A stretch of 64,000 nucleotides of DNA from NCBI GenBank assembly GCA_002394685.1, contig DGUP01000041.1, forward strand, positions 1 through 64,000, read 5' to 3'. Shown here one piece after another: positions 25,474 through 32,841 of this stretch (position 1 is the first letter of the stretch; every line of letters begins with the position of its first letter). Under the pieces are notes generated by a model that saw only the letters and a program-made list of their open reading frames with translations, ran no database searches and had not been told where the DNA came from. Source of the DNA: Treponema sp. UBA4307. Its GTDB lineage: Bacteria > Spirochaetota > Spirochaetia > Treponematales > Treponemataceae. A program made the position numbers and the translations under genes.

Positions 25474-26280
25474 TCAGTCATCTAGCAAAGATTTTTGAAA
25501 ATCCTCATAATACAGGGAAGAAGTGTAATACGATAAAACTTCAAGGGTAAAATTCTGCTCAATTTTTTCCTTGTAGCTTTCTATGGAATAAATGTAGTTC
25601 AGGGTTGAATAAGGGGTTCCGGAATTCCGGACCTTTCCCTGTCCTGCATTATACATGGCAAGTCCTGCAATTTCGTTTCCCCCAAGGCCTATGCAGTAGT
25701 TCAAGTGTGAAAGTCCATAGTAGGCTGATGTGCTGGGATTAAAAAATTCCCCTTCCGTCAAAAAAGGAAAGGAACTGCTGTTCAGCTGAAAAAGTCCCCG
25801 GTCCACTGTACCGTTTGTATTTACATTATAAGCCCTTACCTTAAAACGGCTCTCTGCATGTGCCAGGGAAAAAGCCAGGGGGAAAGGAATGTTAAATTTA
25901 TCTGCATTATTCAATATTGCCATTGCAACTTCCCTGTTCCCTGTTAGTTCACTGTAGAACCATTCAACTGACAGGCGGGTCTTTGGAGAACGATAAAGGG
26001 CAAAAGCTGCATCCGTTACAGAAATCAGTTTTTTGTTTTCTTCAGAATCTTCCTCTTCAACTGAAGAATTTTCTTCCTCTGGCTTTCGGTAAAAAAAGGC
26101 TACATCTTCTTCAACCTGCTCCACTTCCGGCTCTTCTTCCACAACGGCTTCTTTTTTAAAGAGATGCTGTGTCTCATCAGAAAAAAAGAATACTGCTGTA
26201 AATGCCAGAATCAGCAAAGTGAGAAAAATGCTTGAAAAAAATATCAGACTTGTCTTAAAAGACGAACTCTCGTTATCCAA
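25474..26280 (-). CDS. Membrane-anchored lytic transglycosylase (SLT domain)
   Basis: The 268-residue protein has one N-terminal membrane helix (about residues 10-34), an acidic spacer of about 50 residues rich in Glu, and a C-terminal SLT-type lysozyme-like domain. LAHAESRF holds the catalytic glutamate (residue 143), followed by DRGLFQLN and LAMYNAGQG. It should cleave peptidoglycan glycan strands outside the cytoplasm. The start is a TTG at 26280 with AGGA 6 nt before it; the next in-frame ATG is far inside the protein. It lies 12 nt downstream of the gene at 26293 and is probably co-transcribed with it. Confidence 0.88.
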   Translation of the reverse strand: MDNESSSFKTSLIFFSSIFLTLLILAFTAVFFFSDETQHLFKKEAVVEEEPEVEQVEEDVAFFYRKPEEENSSVEEEDSEENKKLISVTDAAFALYRSPKTRLSVEWFYSELTGNREVAMAILNNADKFNIPFPLAFSLAHAESRFKVRAYNVNTNGTVDRGLFQLNSSSFPFLTEGEFFNPSTSAYYGLSHLNYCIGLGGNEIAGLAMYNAGQGKVRNSGTPYSTLNYIYSIESYKEKIEQNFTLEVLSYYTSSLYYEDFQKSLLDD

Positions 26281-26292
26281 TGTTTGTCCTGA

Positions 26293-26793
26293 TTACAGTT
26301 TAACAATCGCAGGATTTTTCAAAAGATTTTCATTCTTTGAAAAGAATATGTACTGTGCGTGCTTGGCAGAAAGTTCTTCTACAAAAAAGTCAGGATCTGC
26401 AGCTTCAGGGATTTCGTAACCAATTACGTTTTCGCAGTCCTTGATTCTCCGTGCACTGTGTTTCATGGATGCAGTGAAGGCTTCTTTTTGAGCAGGGCTG
26501 TCTGCTGCAGAATCACAAAGGGGACTGATTACAGCGTAGGCTTCAACTTCTTCACAGTATTTCAGGGCATCTCTTAAATCAGCAAGAAAGTTTTCATTGT
26601 AGCTGTCTTCGTCCAGCCCTGTTTCTTTCCAGGAAAGGGAGAGGATAAAGAGTTTGCTGCTCTGGGTCAGATTTTTTACATCCCTGGAAAAAGTCTGGGC
26701 ATCAAGTTTCTGAGCCTGTTCAAGGGAGCATTCCCTTCCATCTAAAAAAAAGAGTTTATTTTCTGAAGATTTGAATTTTGGATCGAGTTTCAT
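26293..26793 (-). CDS. Hypothetical protein, possibly degenerate TIM-barrel-like
   Basis: I do not recognise this 166-residue soluble protein. It alternates predicted strands and helices; ALKYCEEVEAYAVISPL and ENVIGYEIPEAA recall a segment of GH5-type barrels, where the latter would end in NEP, but the catalytic glutamate context is not there. No signal peptide or membrane helix. It is the first gene before the lytic transglycosylase, and its promoter is 9 nt away, with no ribosome-binding site. Function unknown. Confidence 0.7.
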   Translation of the reverse strand: MKLDPKFKSSENKLFFLDGRECSLEQAQKLDAQTFSRDVKNLTQSSKLFILSLSWKETGLDEDSYNENFLADLRDALKYCEEVEAYAVISPLCDSAADSPAQKEAFTASMKHSARRIKDCENVIGYEIPEAADPDFFVEELSAKHAQYIFFSKNENLLKNPAIVKL

Positions 26794-26802
26794 ACTTACT
26801 TA

Positions 26803-26831
26803 ATTATAGTGATTTTGATTTTTATTGAAAA
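26803..26831 (-). promoter_or_regulatory. Promoter with TATAAT 9 nt before the ATG
   Basis: On the minus strand TTTTCA (26826-26831), 17 nt and a consensus TATAAT (26803-26808) lie just before the ATG at 26793. The transcript would have a leader of about 0-3 nt. Confidence 0.55.
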
Positions 26832-26868
26832 GGTTTTAAATTCTGTGGATGGCCTATTTAGTAAAATA

Positions 26869-26996
26869 GCCCGCCCCAAGAGTGACAACTTTCGGACGGA
26901 CTTTTTATTAAAGCACAACGGAGGCAGTCGCTAATTACTTAGCGTCCTCTTATTTATTACACTACACCACACATTTGTTTTCGTCAATAAAGAGCA
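26869..26996. ncRNA. RNA-like repeat R1 of the toxin locus
   Basis: R1 is a direct-repeat copy of R2 (27228-27356). It contains CGGAGGCA (26919-26926) and a 14-nt block (26934-26947) that are reverse complements of the toxin leader at 27095-27102 and 27070-27083. On the plus strand GTGACA (26882-26887) and TATTAA (26906-26911), 18 nt apart, would start an RNA antisense to the leader. On the minus strand TTGACG near 26984-26989 and a G-U rich stem near 26870-26905 form an alternative promoter-terminator unit. Confidence 0.5.
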
Positions 26997-27096
26997 ACTT
27001 TAATCCAATTTTTTTCAAAAAGCGCGATTTTTTTTGCAGTTTTTATACTTTCTCTGCATATAAATATATGGACGCTAAGTAATATGTGGCGGCTTG

Positions 27097-27123
27097 CCTC
27101 CGATTTCTTAAGAAAAAAGGAGG
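27097..27123 (+). promoter_or_regulatory. Hairpin hiding the toxin ribosome-binding site
   Basis: CCTCC (27097-27101) can pair with the GGAGG Shine-Dalgarno sequence (27119-27123), and the palindrome TTTCTTAAGAAA (27104-27115) closes the loop. Such sequestration is a hallmark of type I toxin messages. Confidence 0.6.
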
Positions 27124-27129
27124 TCGTCT

Positions 27130-27213
27130 ATGAACAGATACGAAAAAGTTATGGTAATCATAGCAATAATCGAACTTGTTATAGAACTGCTCTCTTTACT
27201 ATTTAATAAATAA
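27130..27213 (+). CDS. Small hydrophobic peptide, putative type I (holin-like) toxin
   Basis: The 27-residue frame starts MNRYEKVMVIIAIIE and ends in a short basic tail (LLFNK). It is one predicted membrane helix with a charged N-terminus, like the putative holin-like toxins (Hol_Tox) and TxpA/BsrG peptides, in which an aromatic-acidic YE pair often precedes the helix. A perfect AGGAGG lies 6 nt before the ATG and can be masked by an upstream CCTCC. Its leader is complementary to R1 and R2 on either side. It would act at the inner membrane. Toxicity is inferred from architecture only. Confidence 0.65.
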   Translation: MNRYEKVMVIIAIIELVIELLSLLFNK

Positions 27214-27227
27214 AAGAGCATAAAAAA

Positions 27228-27356
27228 AAGCCCGCCCAGAGCGTGACAACTTTCGGACGAGCTTTTTATAAAAGCCATACGGAGGCAGTCGCTAATTACT
27301 TAGCGTCCTCTTGGCTTTTACCTTACACCACATATTTGCTTTCGTCAATAAAGTGC
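27228..27356. ncRNA. RNA-like repeat R2 of the toxin locus (candidate antitoxin RNA)
   Basis: R2 begins 15 nt after the toxin stop. On the plus strand GTGACA (27243-27248) and TATAAA (27267-27272), 18 nt apart, precede CGGAGGCA (27280-27287) and a 14-nt block (27295-27308) complementary to the toxin leader. On the minus strand TTGACG near 27344-27349 leads into the same hairpin (CGCTAA/TTAGCG) and a stem near 27229-27266 followed by eight Ts, a convergent antitoxin layout. Either strand could be the active RNA. Confidence 0.55.
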
Positions 27357-27373
27357 TGCTTTACCACTTTAAA

Positions 27374-27433
27374 ACAAAAAAAACTCCTGCTATTAATCGG
27401 GACCCACTATATCAAGGTCCACTAGCAAGAGTT
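27374..27433 (-). terminator. Second intrinsic terminator after the EIIA gene
   Basis: Read on the minus strand, an extended hairpin pairs 27429-27433 with 27382-27386, 27423-27427 with 27388-27392 and 27416-27420 with 27400-27404, and runs into TTTTTTTTG. Confidence 0.6.
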
Positions 27434-27443
27434 CCAGGAGGTC

Positions 27444-27487
27444 TAAAAAAGACAAATAGATTGAAGAGAGATAATCTGCTTTGTCTT
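27444..27487 (-). terminator. Intrinsic terminator of the EIIA gene
   Basis: Read on the minus strand, AAGACAAA (27480-27487) pairs with TTTGTCTT (27449-27456), with a further AGATT/AATCT pairing inside, and six Ts follow. It begins 8 nt after the stop codon. Confidence 0.75.
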
Positions 27488-27494
27488 AATTAAA

Positions 27495-27941
27495 CTACTC
27501 AGTTAAAATTTTGATTACTTCAGCCTTATCCTGTGTGTTAAGAATAAGGGCACGTTTGTCAGCTGACTTAAAGAGAAGGCTTACTTCAGCAAGGAACTGA
27601 AGGTGTGGGCCTGTCTTGTTAACAGGTGACAGTGTCATGATAAAAATACGGCATGGTTCCTGATCAAGGCTGTCGAATTCAACAGGGTTATCTGAAATAC
27701 CAATGCAGGCAACCAAATCGCTAACAGAATCTGTCTTTCCGTGAGGAATAGCAATACCGTGCTTCATGCCAGTTGACATCTTGTTTTCGCGGTCAAGTAC
27801 GCATTCCTTGGCAGCAGCTTTGTCTGTTACCTTTCCTGCTTTAACGAGAATGTCAAGCAGTTCGTCAATAATTTCTTCTTTTGTTGTTCCCTTCAAGTGG
27901 AGATCCACTGTTTCAGGAGTTAATACAGTTCTCAAGTCCAT
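27495..27941 (-). CDS. PTS EIIA protein of the fructose/nitrogen (PtsN) type
   Basis: The 148-residue cytosolic protein is a stand-alone EIIA of the fructose-mannitol family. The phosphorylated histidine is residue 67 in GIAIPHGKTD, and LSPVNKTGPHLQFLAEVS with its second conserved histidine follows. Alone, without EIIB or EIIC, it is likely regulatory, as PtsN is. The ATG has no Shine-Dalgarno sequence, and overlapping promoters place the transcript start at or within a few nt of it. Two terminators follow. Spirochaetes often keep partial PTS systems for regulation (established for treponemes). Confidence 0.9.
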   Translation of the reverse strand: MDLRTVLTPETVDLHLKGTTKEEIIDELLDILVKAGKVTDKAAAKECVLDRENKMSTGMKHGIAIPHGKTDSVSDLVACIGISDNPVEFDSLDQEPCRIFIMTLSPVNKTGPHLQFLAEVSLLFKSADKRALILNTQDKAEVIKILTE

Positions 27942-27947
27942 ACTACG

Positions 27948-27982
27948 AGTTTAAGTTTACTAAAAAGATTTGTCAAGGTCAA
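27948..27982 (-). promoter_or_regulatory. Two overlapping promoters at the EIIA start
   Basis: TTGACC (27977-27982) with TAAACT (27954-27959), and TTGACA (27971-27976) with TAAACT (27948-27953), each have 17-nt spacers and are offset by 6 nt. The inner -10 box is 6 nt from the ATG. Confidence 0.6.
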
Positions 27983-28169
27983 AAAAAACACCCTAAAAGA
28001 TTCAAAAATTACATTATTTCTTCATTTATTTACTTTTAGAAGGATAGAGTTTATATTATATATATTAAGGAAAATACTGATTAATAAAGGAAGAATAAAT
28101 CCCATTCTGAATTATTCAGTATTTACCTTAACTCAAAAATCTTTTTAAATACCCGCAAATGGTACAAAT

Positions 28170-28577
28170 ATGGACAGAATACAAAAGTTTATTTCGGATA
28201 TAGATAAAATCAAAAAACACTACAGGGCTGAACATCCATCTTATGATGGACAGGCTGTCTGCAATCAGATTGTTGATTTCTTCATCAGGCAGAATAAGGG
28301 GCTGGAAGAACTGGCTTCTTCTTTCGGTGAATACTGGTTTAACACATATATTCTCTCTTCTCTGGATTCAGCAAATGAACCTTCAGAAGAAAATGTTTTA
28401 AAACTCAGTGCAATGCTGGCTCTTTTTGATCTGGAAGTTGCGGAAGAAGATGTAAAATTTCTTTCCCGTGAGGACTGGAAATCCCTCTGCCAGCTTACTA
28501 ATTACGAGGCCGACAGTCTGCCTTTAGACCTTCTTAATTCTATGATGTCAGTCTTTGTAGATAAGCAGGCTCTGTAA
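28170..28577 (+). CDS. Hypothetical helical protein
   Basis: I do not recognise this 135-residue acidic, soluble, helix-rich protein. It has no signal peptide or metal motif. Its stop overlaps the ATG of the radical SAM gene (TAATG, 28575-28579), which argues for co-translation and perhaps a shared role. No strong ribosome-binding site is seen; a weak TTACCT/TAAATA promoter lies about 20-45 nt upstream. The AT-rich stretch 27983-28169 holds no other gene. Confidence 0.72.
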   Translation: MDRIQKFISDIDKIKKHYRAEHPSYDGQAVCNQIVDFFIRQNKGLEELASSFGEYWFNTYILSSLDSANEPSEENVLKLSAMLALFDLEVAEEDVKFLSREDWKSLCQLTNYEADSLPLDLLNSMMSVFVDKQAL

Positions 28578-29587
28578 TGTCAACTCAGGATTATTACAAT
28601 AGCTGCTCCCAGTGTCCAAGAAAATGTTCTCTTAACCGTCTGGAAAAGGCAGGATTCTGTACCAGTGATTCCAGTGTAAAAGCTGCAGTTGCCTGTCTTC
28701 ATTTTGGAGAAGAACCTTTAATCACTGTGCACGGAGGAAGCGGTACAATTTTTTTTACCGGTTGTACACTGCGCTGTGCCTTCTGCCAGAACTATCAGAT
28801 TTCCCAGCAGGGTATGGGAGCACAAATTACTCAGGACGATTTTGTAAAGATTTGCCTTCTTCTGCAGGACAAAGGGGCTGAAAACATCAACCTGGTAACC
28901 GGAAGTCATCACATTCCCCTGATTGCAGATTTTATCCGGGCCGCAAAAAATGCAGGAGTAACAATTCCTTTTGCATGGAATTCTTCAGCTTACGAAAGCG
29001 TTGAAATGCTGGAGCTTTTAAAAGGTCTTGTGGATATTTATCTTCCGGATTTTAAAACCCTCAATTCTCTTATGAGCAGGGAACTTTTTAAGGCGGAAGA
29101 TTATCCTCAAACTGCAAAAAAAGCTGTCCGCTGGATGATAGAAAATACCCCCCTGAATATTCAGCCTGTAGAAAAAAACGGGGAATTCAAAGATAAAATG
29201 TTTTCCGGGGTCATTATCCGGCACCTTTTTCTCCCCGGCCGTCTGGAAGATACAATTCTTGCCCTGGACTGGCTCAAAAAACACGCTGACAAAAAAAGCG
29301 TCATCAGCCTGATGTCCCAGTACACTCCAGTTCCTTTTCAGGGGGATGACAAAGAACTGGAACTCCGGAAAAAAAGTCTTGGAGCTTTTCAAAACCGGCT
29401 GGTTAACAAACAGGAAGATCAGGATTTAAGGGATTTGATTGACGGTTACGATTTTGACTGGCTCTTTTATCAGGACCTTAGTGAGGATACAGACTGGCTT
29501 CCTGATTTCAACAGGGTTCAGCCTTTTTCAAACAAACTGGCAACCCCTGTCTGGCACTGGACAAAGGGCTTTTTGCTTGCAAATTAG
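28577..29587 (+). CDS. Radical SAM protein (COG1313, PflA-like uncharacterised group)
   Basis: The 336-residue protein has the CxxxCxxC cluster motif (Cys63, 67 and 70 in CTLRCAFC), which binds the 4Fe-4S cluster that cleaves S-adenosylmethionine. Four additional N-terminal cysteines (10, 13, 17 and 28) suit a second metal site, as in the pyruvate formate-lyase-activase-like COG1313 group. The barrel segment LVTGSHH and LPDFKT are recognisable. The substrate is not known. The AGCAGG before the ATG lies inside the upstream gene. Oxygen-sensitive chemistry fits an anaerobe. Confidence 0.87.
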   Translation: MSTQDYYNSCSQCPRKCSLNRLEKAGFCTSDSSVKAAVACLHFGEEPLITVHGGSGTIFFTGCTLRCAFCQNYQISQQGMGAQITQDDFVKICLLLQDKGAENINLVTGSHHIPLIADFIRAAKNAGVTIPFAWNSSAYESVEMLELLKGLVDIYLPDFKTLNSLMSRELFKAEDYPQTAKKAVRWMIENTPLNIQPVEKNGEFKDKMFSGVIIRHLFLPGRLEDTILALDWLKKHADKKSVISLMSQYTPVPFQGDDKELELRKKSLGAFQNRLVNKQEDQDLRDLIDGYDFDWLFYQDLSEDTDWLPDFNRVQPFSNKLATPVWHWTKGFLLAN

Positions 29588-29666
29588 CCTAAGTGGAATA
29601 TAATTGAGTTTATCAAAAAAATTATCTGTTTATAGTAAAATTTTTAGTAAAAAATTTGGAGGAAGA

Positions 29667-30683
29667 ATGAAACTCTCTCATTCAGTAAAAAAAACATCTT
29701 GTATTATTATGGCTGCACTGTTAATTCCTTTCGCAGCATCTGCTAAAAAAGCAAAAAAAGATACCCCCCCTGCCCAGCCGGCTCCTGTAGAAGAAGCCGC
29801 ACCTGAAGTTATTCCGGAAGCCGCTCCAGAAGTTCCTGCTGAAGAAGCAGTTCCAGTTGAAGAAGTAAAGGCTCTTCCTGAACAGGCAGAGATGTTCACT
29901 ATGGTTACTGTTGCTGCAGGAGGATTTTCAATGGGCAGCGGCAGAGGTGACACAAATGAACGCCCGGTTCACTGGGTTGATGTAAACGCTTTCAATATGT
30001 CTACCACTGAAATAACTCAGAAACTTTTCACTTCTGTAATGGGTTCTAATCCATCATTCTTTGTGGATGAAAATAAACCTGTAGAAAAAGTTACCTGGTA
30101 TCAGGCTGTAGTTTTCTGTAACAAACTGAGCGTAATTATGGGACTCACCCCCTGCTACACTTTTAACGGTTCAACTGATCCTGACACATGGGGAGACAAG
30201 TTTGACAAAGTAAGCTGTGACTTTTCAGCAGACGGCTATCGTCTTCCTACAGAAGCTGAATGGGAATATGCTGCTGCTGAAGGTTCAAAAAATTCTTCAT
30301 TCAAATACGCCGGTTCTGACATTGTAAAGAATGTTGCATGGCTTACCTTAAACAGCGACCAGACAACACATGCCGTTGGAGGAAAAACTCCTAACGCTCT
30401 TGGACTTTATGATTTAAGCGGCAATGTGGAAGAATGGTGCTGGGACTGGTTTGCAGACAACTACTATGCAAACTCTCCTGCAAAAAATCCTAAGGGGGCT
30501 GACCAGAAAGATGGTGCAGACAGCAGGGTAATCAGAGGTGGTAGTTACGGTTCTGCAGATTATGAATACTACGGAACTACAAGAATTGCTGAACGTCACA
30601 AGATGTGGCCGAATACAAAAGCAAAAAATATTGGCTTCAGAATTGTGCAGACATACACTGCACCTGTATCTGAAAGCGAGTAA
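29667..30683 (+). CDS. Exported FGE/SUMF1-domain protein
   Basis: The protein has about 338 residues. I place the start at 29667, where GGAGG precedes the ATG, rather than at 29604, because a signal peptide follows directly (basic start, AALLIPFAASA). A Pro-Glu-Ala linker (about residues 30-75) leads to a formylglycine-generating-enzyme-like domain with GGFSMGS, VTWYQAVVFCN, RLPTEAEWEYAA, GNVEEWCWDW and RGGSY motifs. True FGE activity needs specific cysteines; many bacterial members only bind ligands. It is probably periplasmic. Upstream 29588-29666 holds a possible promoter. Confidence 0.85.
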   Translation: MKLSHSVKKTSCIIMAALLIPFAASAKKAKKDTPPAQPAPVEEAAPEVIPEAAPEVPAEEAVPVEEVKALPEQAEMFTMVTVAAGGFSMGSGRGDTNERPVHWVDVNAFNMSTTEITQKLFTSVMGSNPSFFVDENKPVEKVTWYQAVVFCNKLSVIMGLTPCYTFNGSTDPDTWGDKFDKVSCDFSADGYRLPTEAEWEYAAAEGSKNSSFKYAGSDIVKNVAWLTLNSDQTTHAVGGKTPNALGLYDLSGNVEEWCWDWFADNYYANSPAKNPKGADQKDGADSRVIRGGSYGSADYEYYGTTRIAERHKMWPNTKAKNIGFRIVQTYTAPVSESE

Positions 30684-30711
30684 ATAAATCATTTAATAAA
30701 GGCGGGAAAAT

Positions 30712-32841
30712 ATGGAAAAGAAAACTGGTATAGTTGTCCCTCTTGCGGCACTTTACACTAAGGATTGTGAAGCGGTGGGAGATTTTCCTGCCCTGAAGGA
30801 TTTTGCAGATTTCTGTAAGCTCTGCGGATTTAAAGTTATTCAGCTTCTGCCTGTAAACGATACTGGCACACAGTCTTCACCATACAGCGGACTTTCAGCT
30901 TTTGCACTTCATCCTCTGTATATAAGACTGGAAGCTCTTCCTGAATTTCAGGACGCCCTTAAGAGCTGCAAGCCTTTTTCTTCAGCCTACAAAACTTTCA
31001 AAAAAGAAATAAAATATTCGAATCGTTTTGACTATGACAAGGTGCTTAACGGAAAGCTTAAACTTTTACACCTTCTCTACGATCACATTGAAAAGCAGAT
31101 TCTTAAAGAATCAAAATCCATTGCCAGGGAAAACAAAAACGACTCTGTTGTTATTGGAGAATCCCAGGGCTCTGAAGTTTACAAAACCTTCCAGCATGAA
31201 TTAATTCAATTCTGCCAGAAAAATCCATGGATTGAAAACTACGCGGTTTACAAAAATCTTAAGGACTCCTACATGCAGGCTTCCTGGAAAGAGTGGGACG
31301 AAAATACCCGCAACCTGAAAAAGGAGCAGATTAAACTCCGCTGGAACAACAGGGCTCTTAAGGCCAGCCACGATTTTTTTGTCTGGGTTCAAATGAGGGC
31401 CGCTGAGCAGTTTAAGGATGCGGCAGATTATGTAAAAAAACAGGGCATCATTCTTAAAGGTGATATTCCTATTCTGATGAATGAAGACAGTGCAGACACC
31501 TGGGCAAGAAGAGACTACTTCTGCCACGAAGAAAGAGCCGGTTCCCCTCCAGACGGTGAAAATCCTATGGGACAGAGCTGGGGCTTTCCTACCTACAACT
31601 GGGATGCACTTGCACTTAATAACTACGACTGGTGGAAAGACAGAATTAATCTTGCTGCAAACTACTACTCCGCATTCCGCATTGACCACATTCTGGGCTT
31701 TTTCCGTATATGGGCAGTTAATGAGAGAGAATCAACTGCTTACCTGGGCCACACAATTCCTTATGCTTCAATTGGAAAATCTGAACTGGAAGAAGCTGGA
31801 TTTAATGAAGACAGAATCAAATGGCTTTCTCAGCCTCACATTCAAACTTCTCTTGTTGAAGACATTACCTGGAATCATATGGATTCAACCTTCATTCTTG
31901 AAAAAATCTGCGACCGGGTAAAAGATGAAGAATTGTGGACTTTCAAAAAAGAGTTCAAATCAGATAAAGACATTTACGATGCAGTTTTCTGCGACAACGA
32001 AGACTGGAACAATAGAATTCACCAGGCCCTGGCAGCTAAATGGCGGGACAGAGCCCTGATTGAAATTACAAAAGATCATTTTATACCCGTTTACTGCTAT
32101 GGAAATTCTACTTCATGGAATTCCTTAAATGACGGTGAAAAATCTAAACTGGGTGCAATATTCGCCAGACTGAAAGAGAAAGAAAACCAGCTCTGGAAGG
32201 AACAGGCCCTGAATGTTTTAACACCAATCACCTCTGCAAGCGAAATGGTACCTTGCGCAGAAGATCTGGGAGTAAATCTTCAGGTTATGCCGGAAGTTTT
32301 ACAAAAGCTAAATATCCTTTCACTCAAAGTAATCCGCTGGAACAGATATTGGGACCGGGGTGGCCAGCCTTATCAGCCTTTCAGCGAATATCCGGAGATG
32401 AGCGTTGCTACAACTTCAGTTCATGACAGCCCTACCCTCCGCCAGTGGTGGAACAATGAAAAGGACAGTGTAAGGGCATATCTTTCACAGTGGACTTCTG
32501 AAAAGAGTTCTTCCCCTTCCCTCATTGAAAATCCATTTACCTTTACGGAAGGAGATGCCTTTAATCCGGAAATTGCCCGCTTCTGCCTTGAAAGCGCTGC
32601 CCACTGTAATTCAGCCTGGTATATAAATCCGCTCCAGGATTATCTCTATCTGGATGCCGCCTACTATCTGGAAAAAGAAGATGATGAACGGATTAACGTT
32701 CCAGGTTCTGTAAATCAGTTTAACTGGACTTACAGAATTCCTGCCAGCGTTGAAGATTTAATCAAAAATGAAGAACTTATCAGCAAAATAAAATCTGTAT
32801 GTAAAATACATGATGAAGTTAAAATCGGAGGGGAACAGTGA
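30712..32841 (+). CDS. malQ: 4-alpha-glucanotransferase (amylomaltase)
   Basis: The 709-residue GH77 enzyme transfers maltodextrin segments between alpha-1,4-glucans in the cytoplasm. The N-terminal LPVNDTGTQSSPYSG segment, the nucleophile Asp325 in FRIDHILGF, the acid/base Glu517 in CAEDLG and Asp572 in VHDSPT are all present. It is longer than bacterial MalQ (about 500-690 residues) and resembles the large plant DPE2-like or spirochaete forms in having an insertion between residues 110 and 180. Its stop overlaps the GTG of the next gene, so both are made together. AGGCGGG lies before the ATG. Confidence 0.92.
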   Translation: MEKKTGIVVPLAALYTKDCEAVGDFPALKDFADFCKLCGFKVIQLLPVNDTGTQSSPYSGLSAFALHPLYIRLEALPEFQDALKSCKPFSSAYKTFKKEIKYSNRFDYDKVLNGKLKLLHLLYDHIEKQILKESKSIARENKNDSVVIGESQGSEVYKTFQHELIQFCQKNPWIENYAVYKNLKDSYMQASWKEWDENTRNLKKEQIKLRWNNRALKASHDFFVWVQMRAAEQFKDAADYVKKQGIILKGDIPILMNEDSADTWARRDYFCHEERAGSPPDGENPMGQSWGFPTYNWDALALNNYDWWKDRINLAANYYSAFRIDHILGFFRIWAVNERESTAYLGHTIPYASIGKSELEEAGFNEDRIKWLSQPHIQTSLVEDITWNHMDSTFILEKICDRVKDEELWTFKKEFKSDKDIYDAVFCDNEDWNNRIHQALAAKWRDRALIEITKDHFIPVYCYGNSTSWNSLNDGEKSKLGAIFARLKEKENQLWKEQALNVLTPITSASEMVPCAEDLGVNLQVMPEVLQKLNILSLKVIRWNRYWDRGGQPYQPFSEYPEMSVATTSVHDSPTLRQWWNNEKDSVRAYLSQWTSEKSSSPSLIENPFTFTEGDAFNPEIARFCLESAAHCNSAWYINPLQDYLYLDAAYYLEKEDDERINVPGSVNQFNWTYRIPASVEDLIKNEELISKIKSVCKIHDEVKIGGEQ

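Noticed and set aside
26869..27356. CRISPR array or attachment-site repeats
   Set aside because: There are only two long copies around a coding peptide, with promoter and hairpin features; no regular short repeats or spacers.
27243..27493. Two plus-strand frames of 60 codons across R2 and the EIIA terminators
   Set aside because: They run through an RNA-like repeat and two terminator hairpins, have low-complexity translations and no ribosome-binding site.
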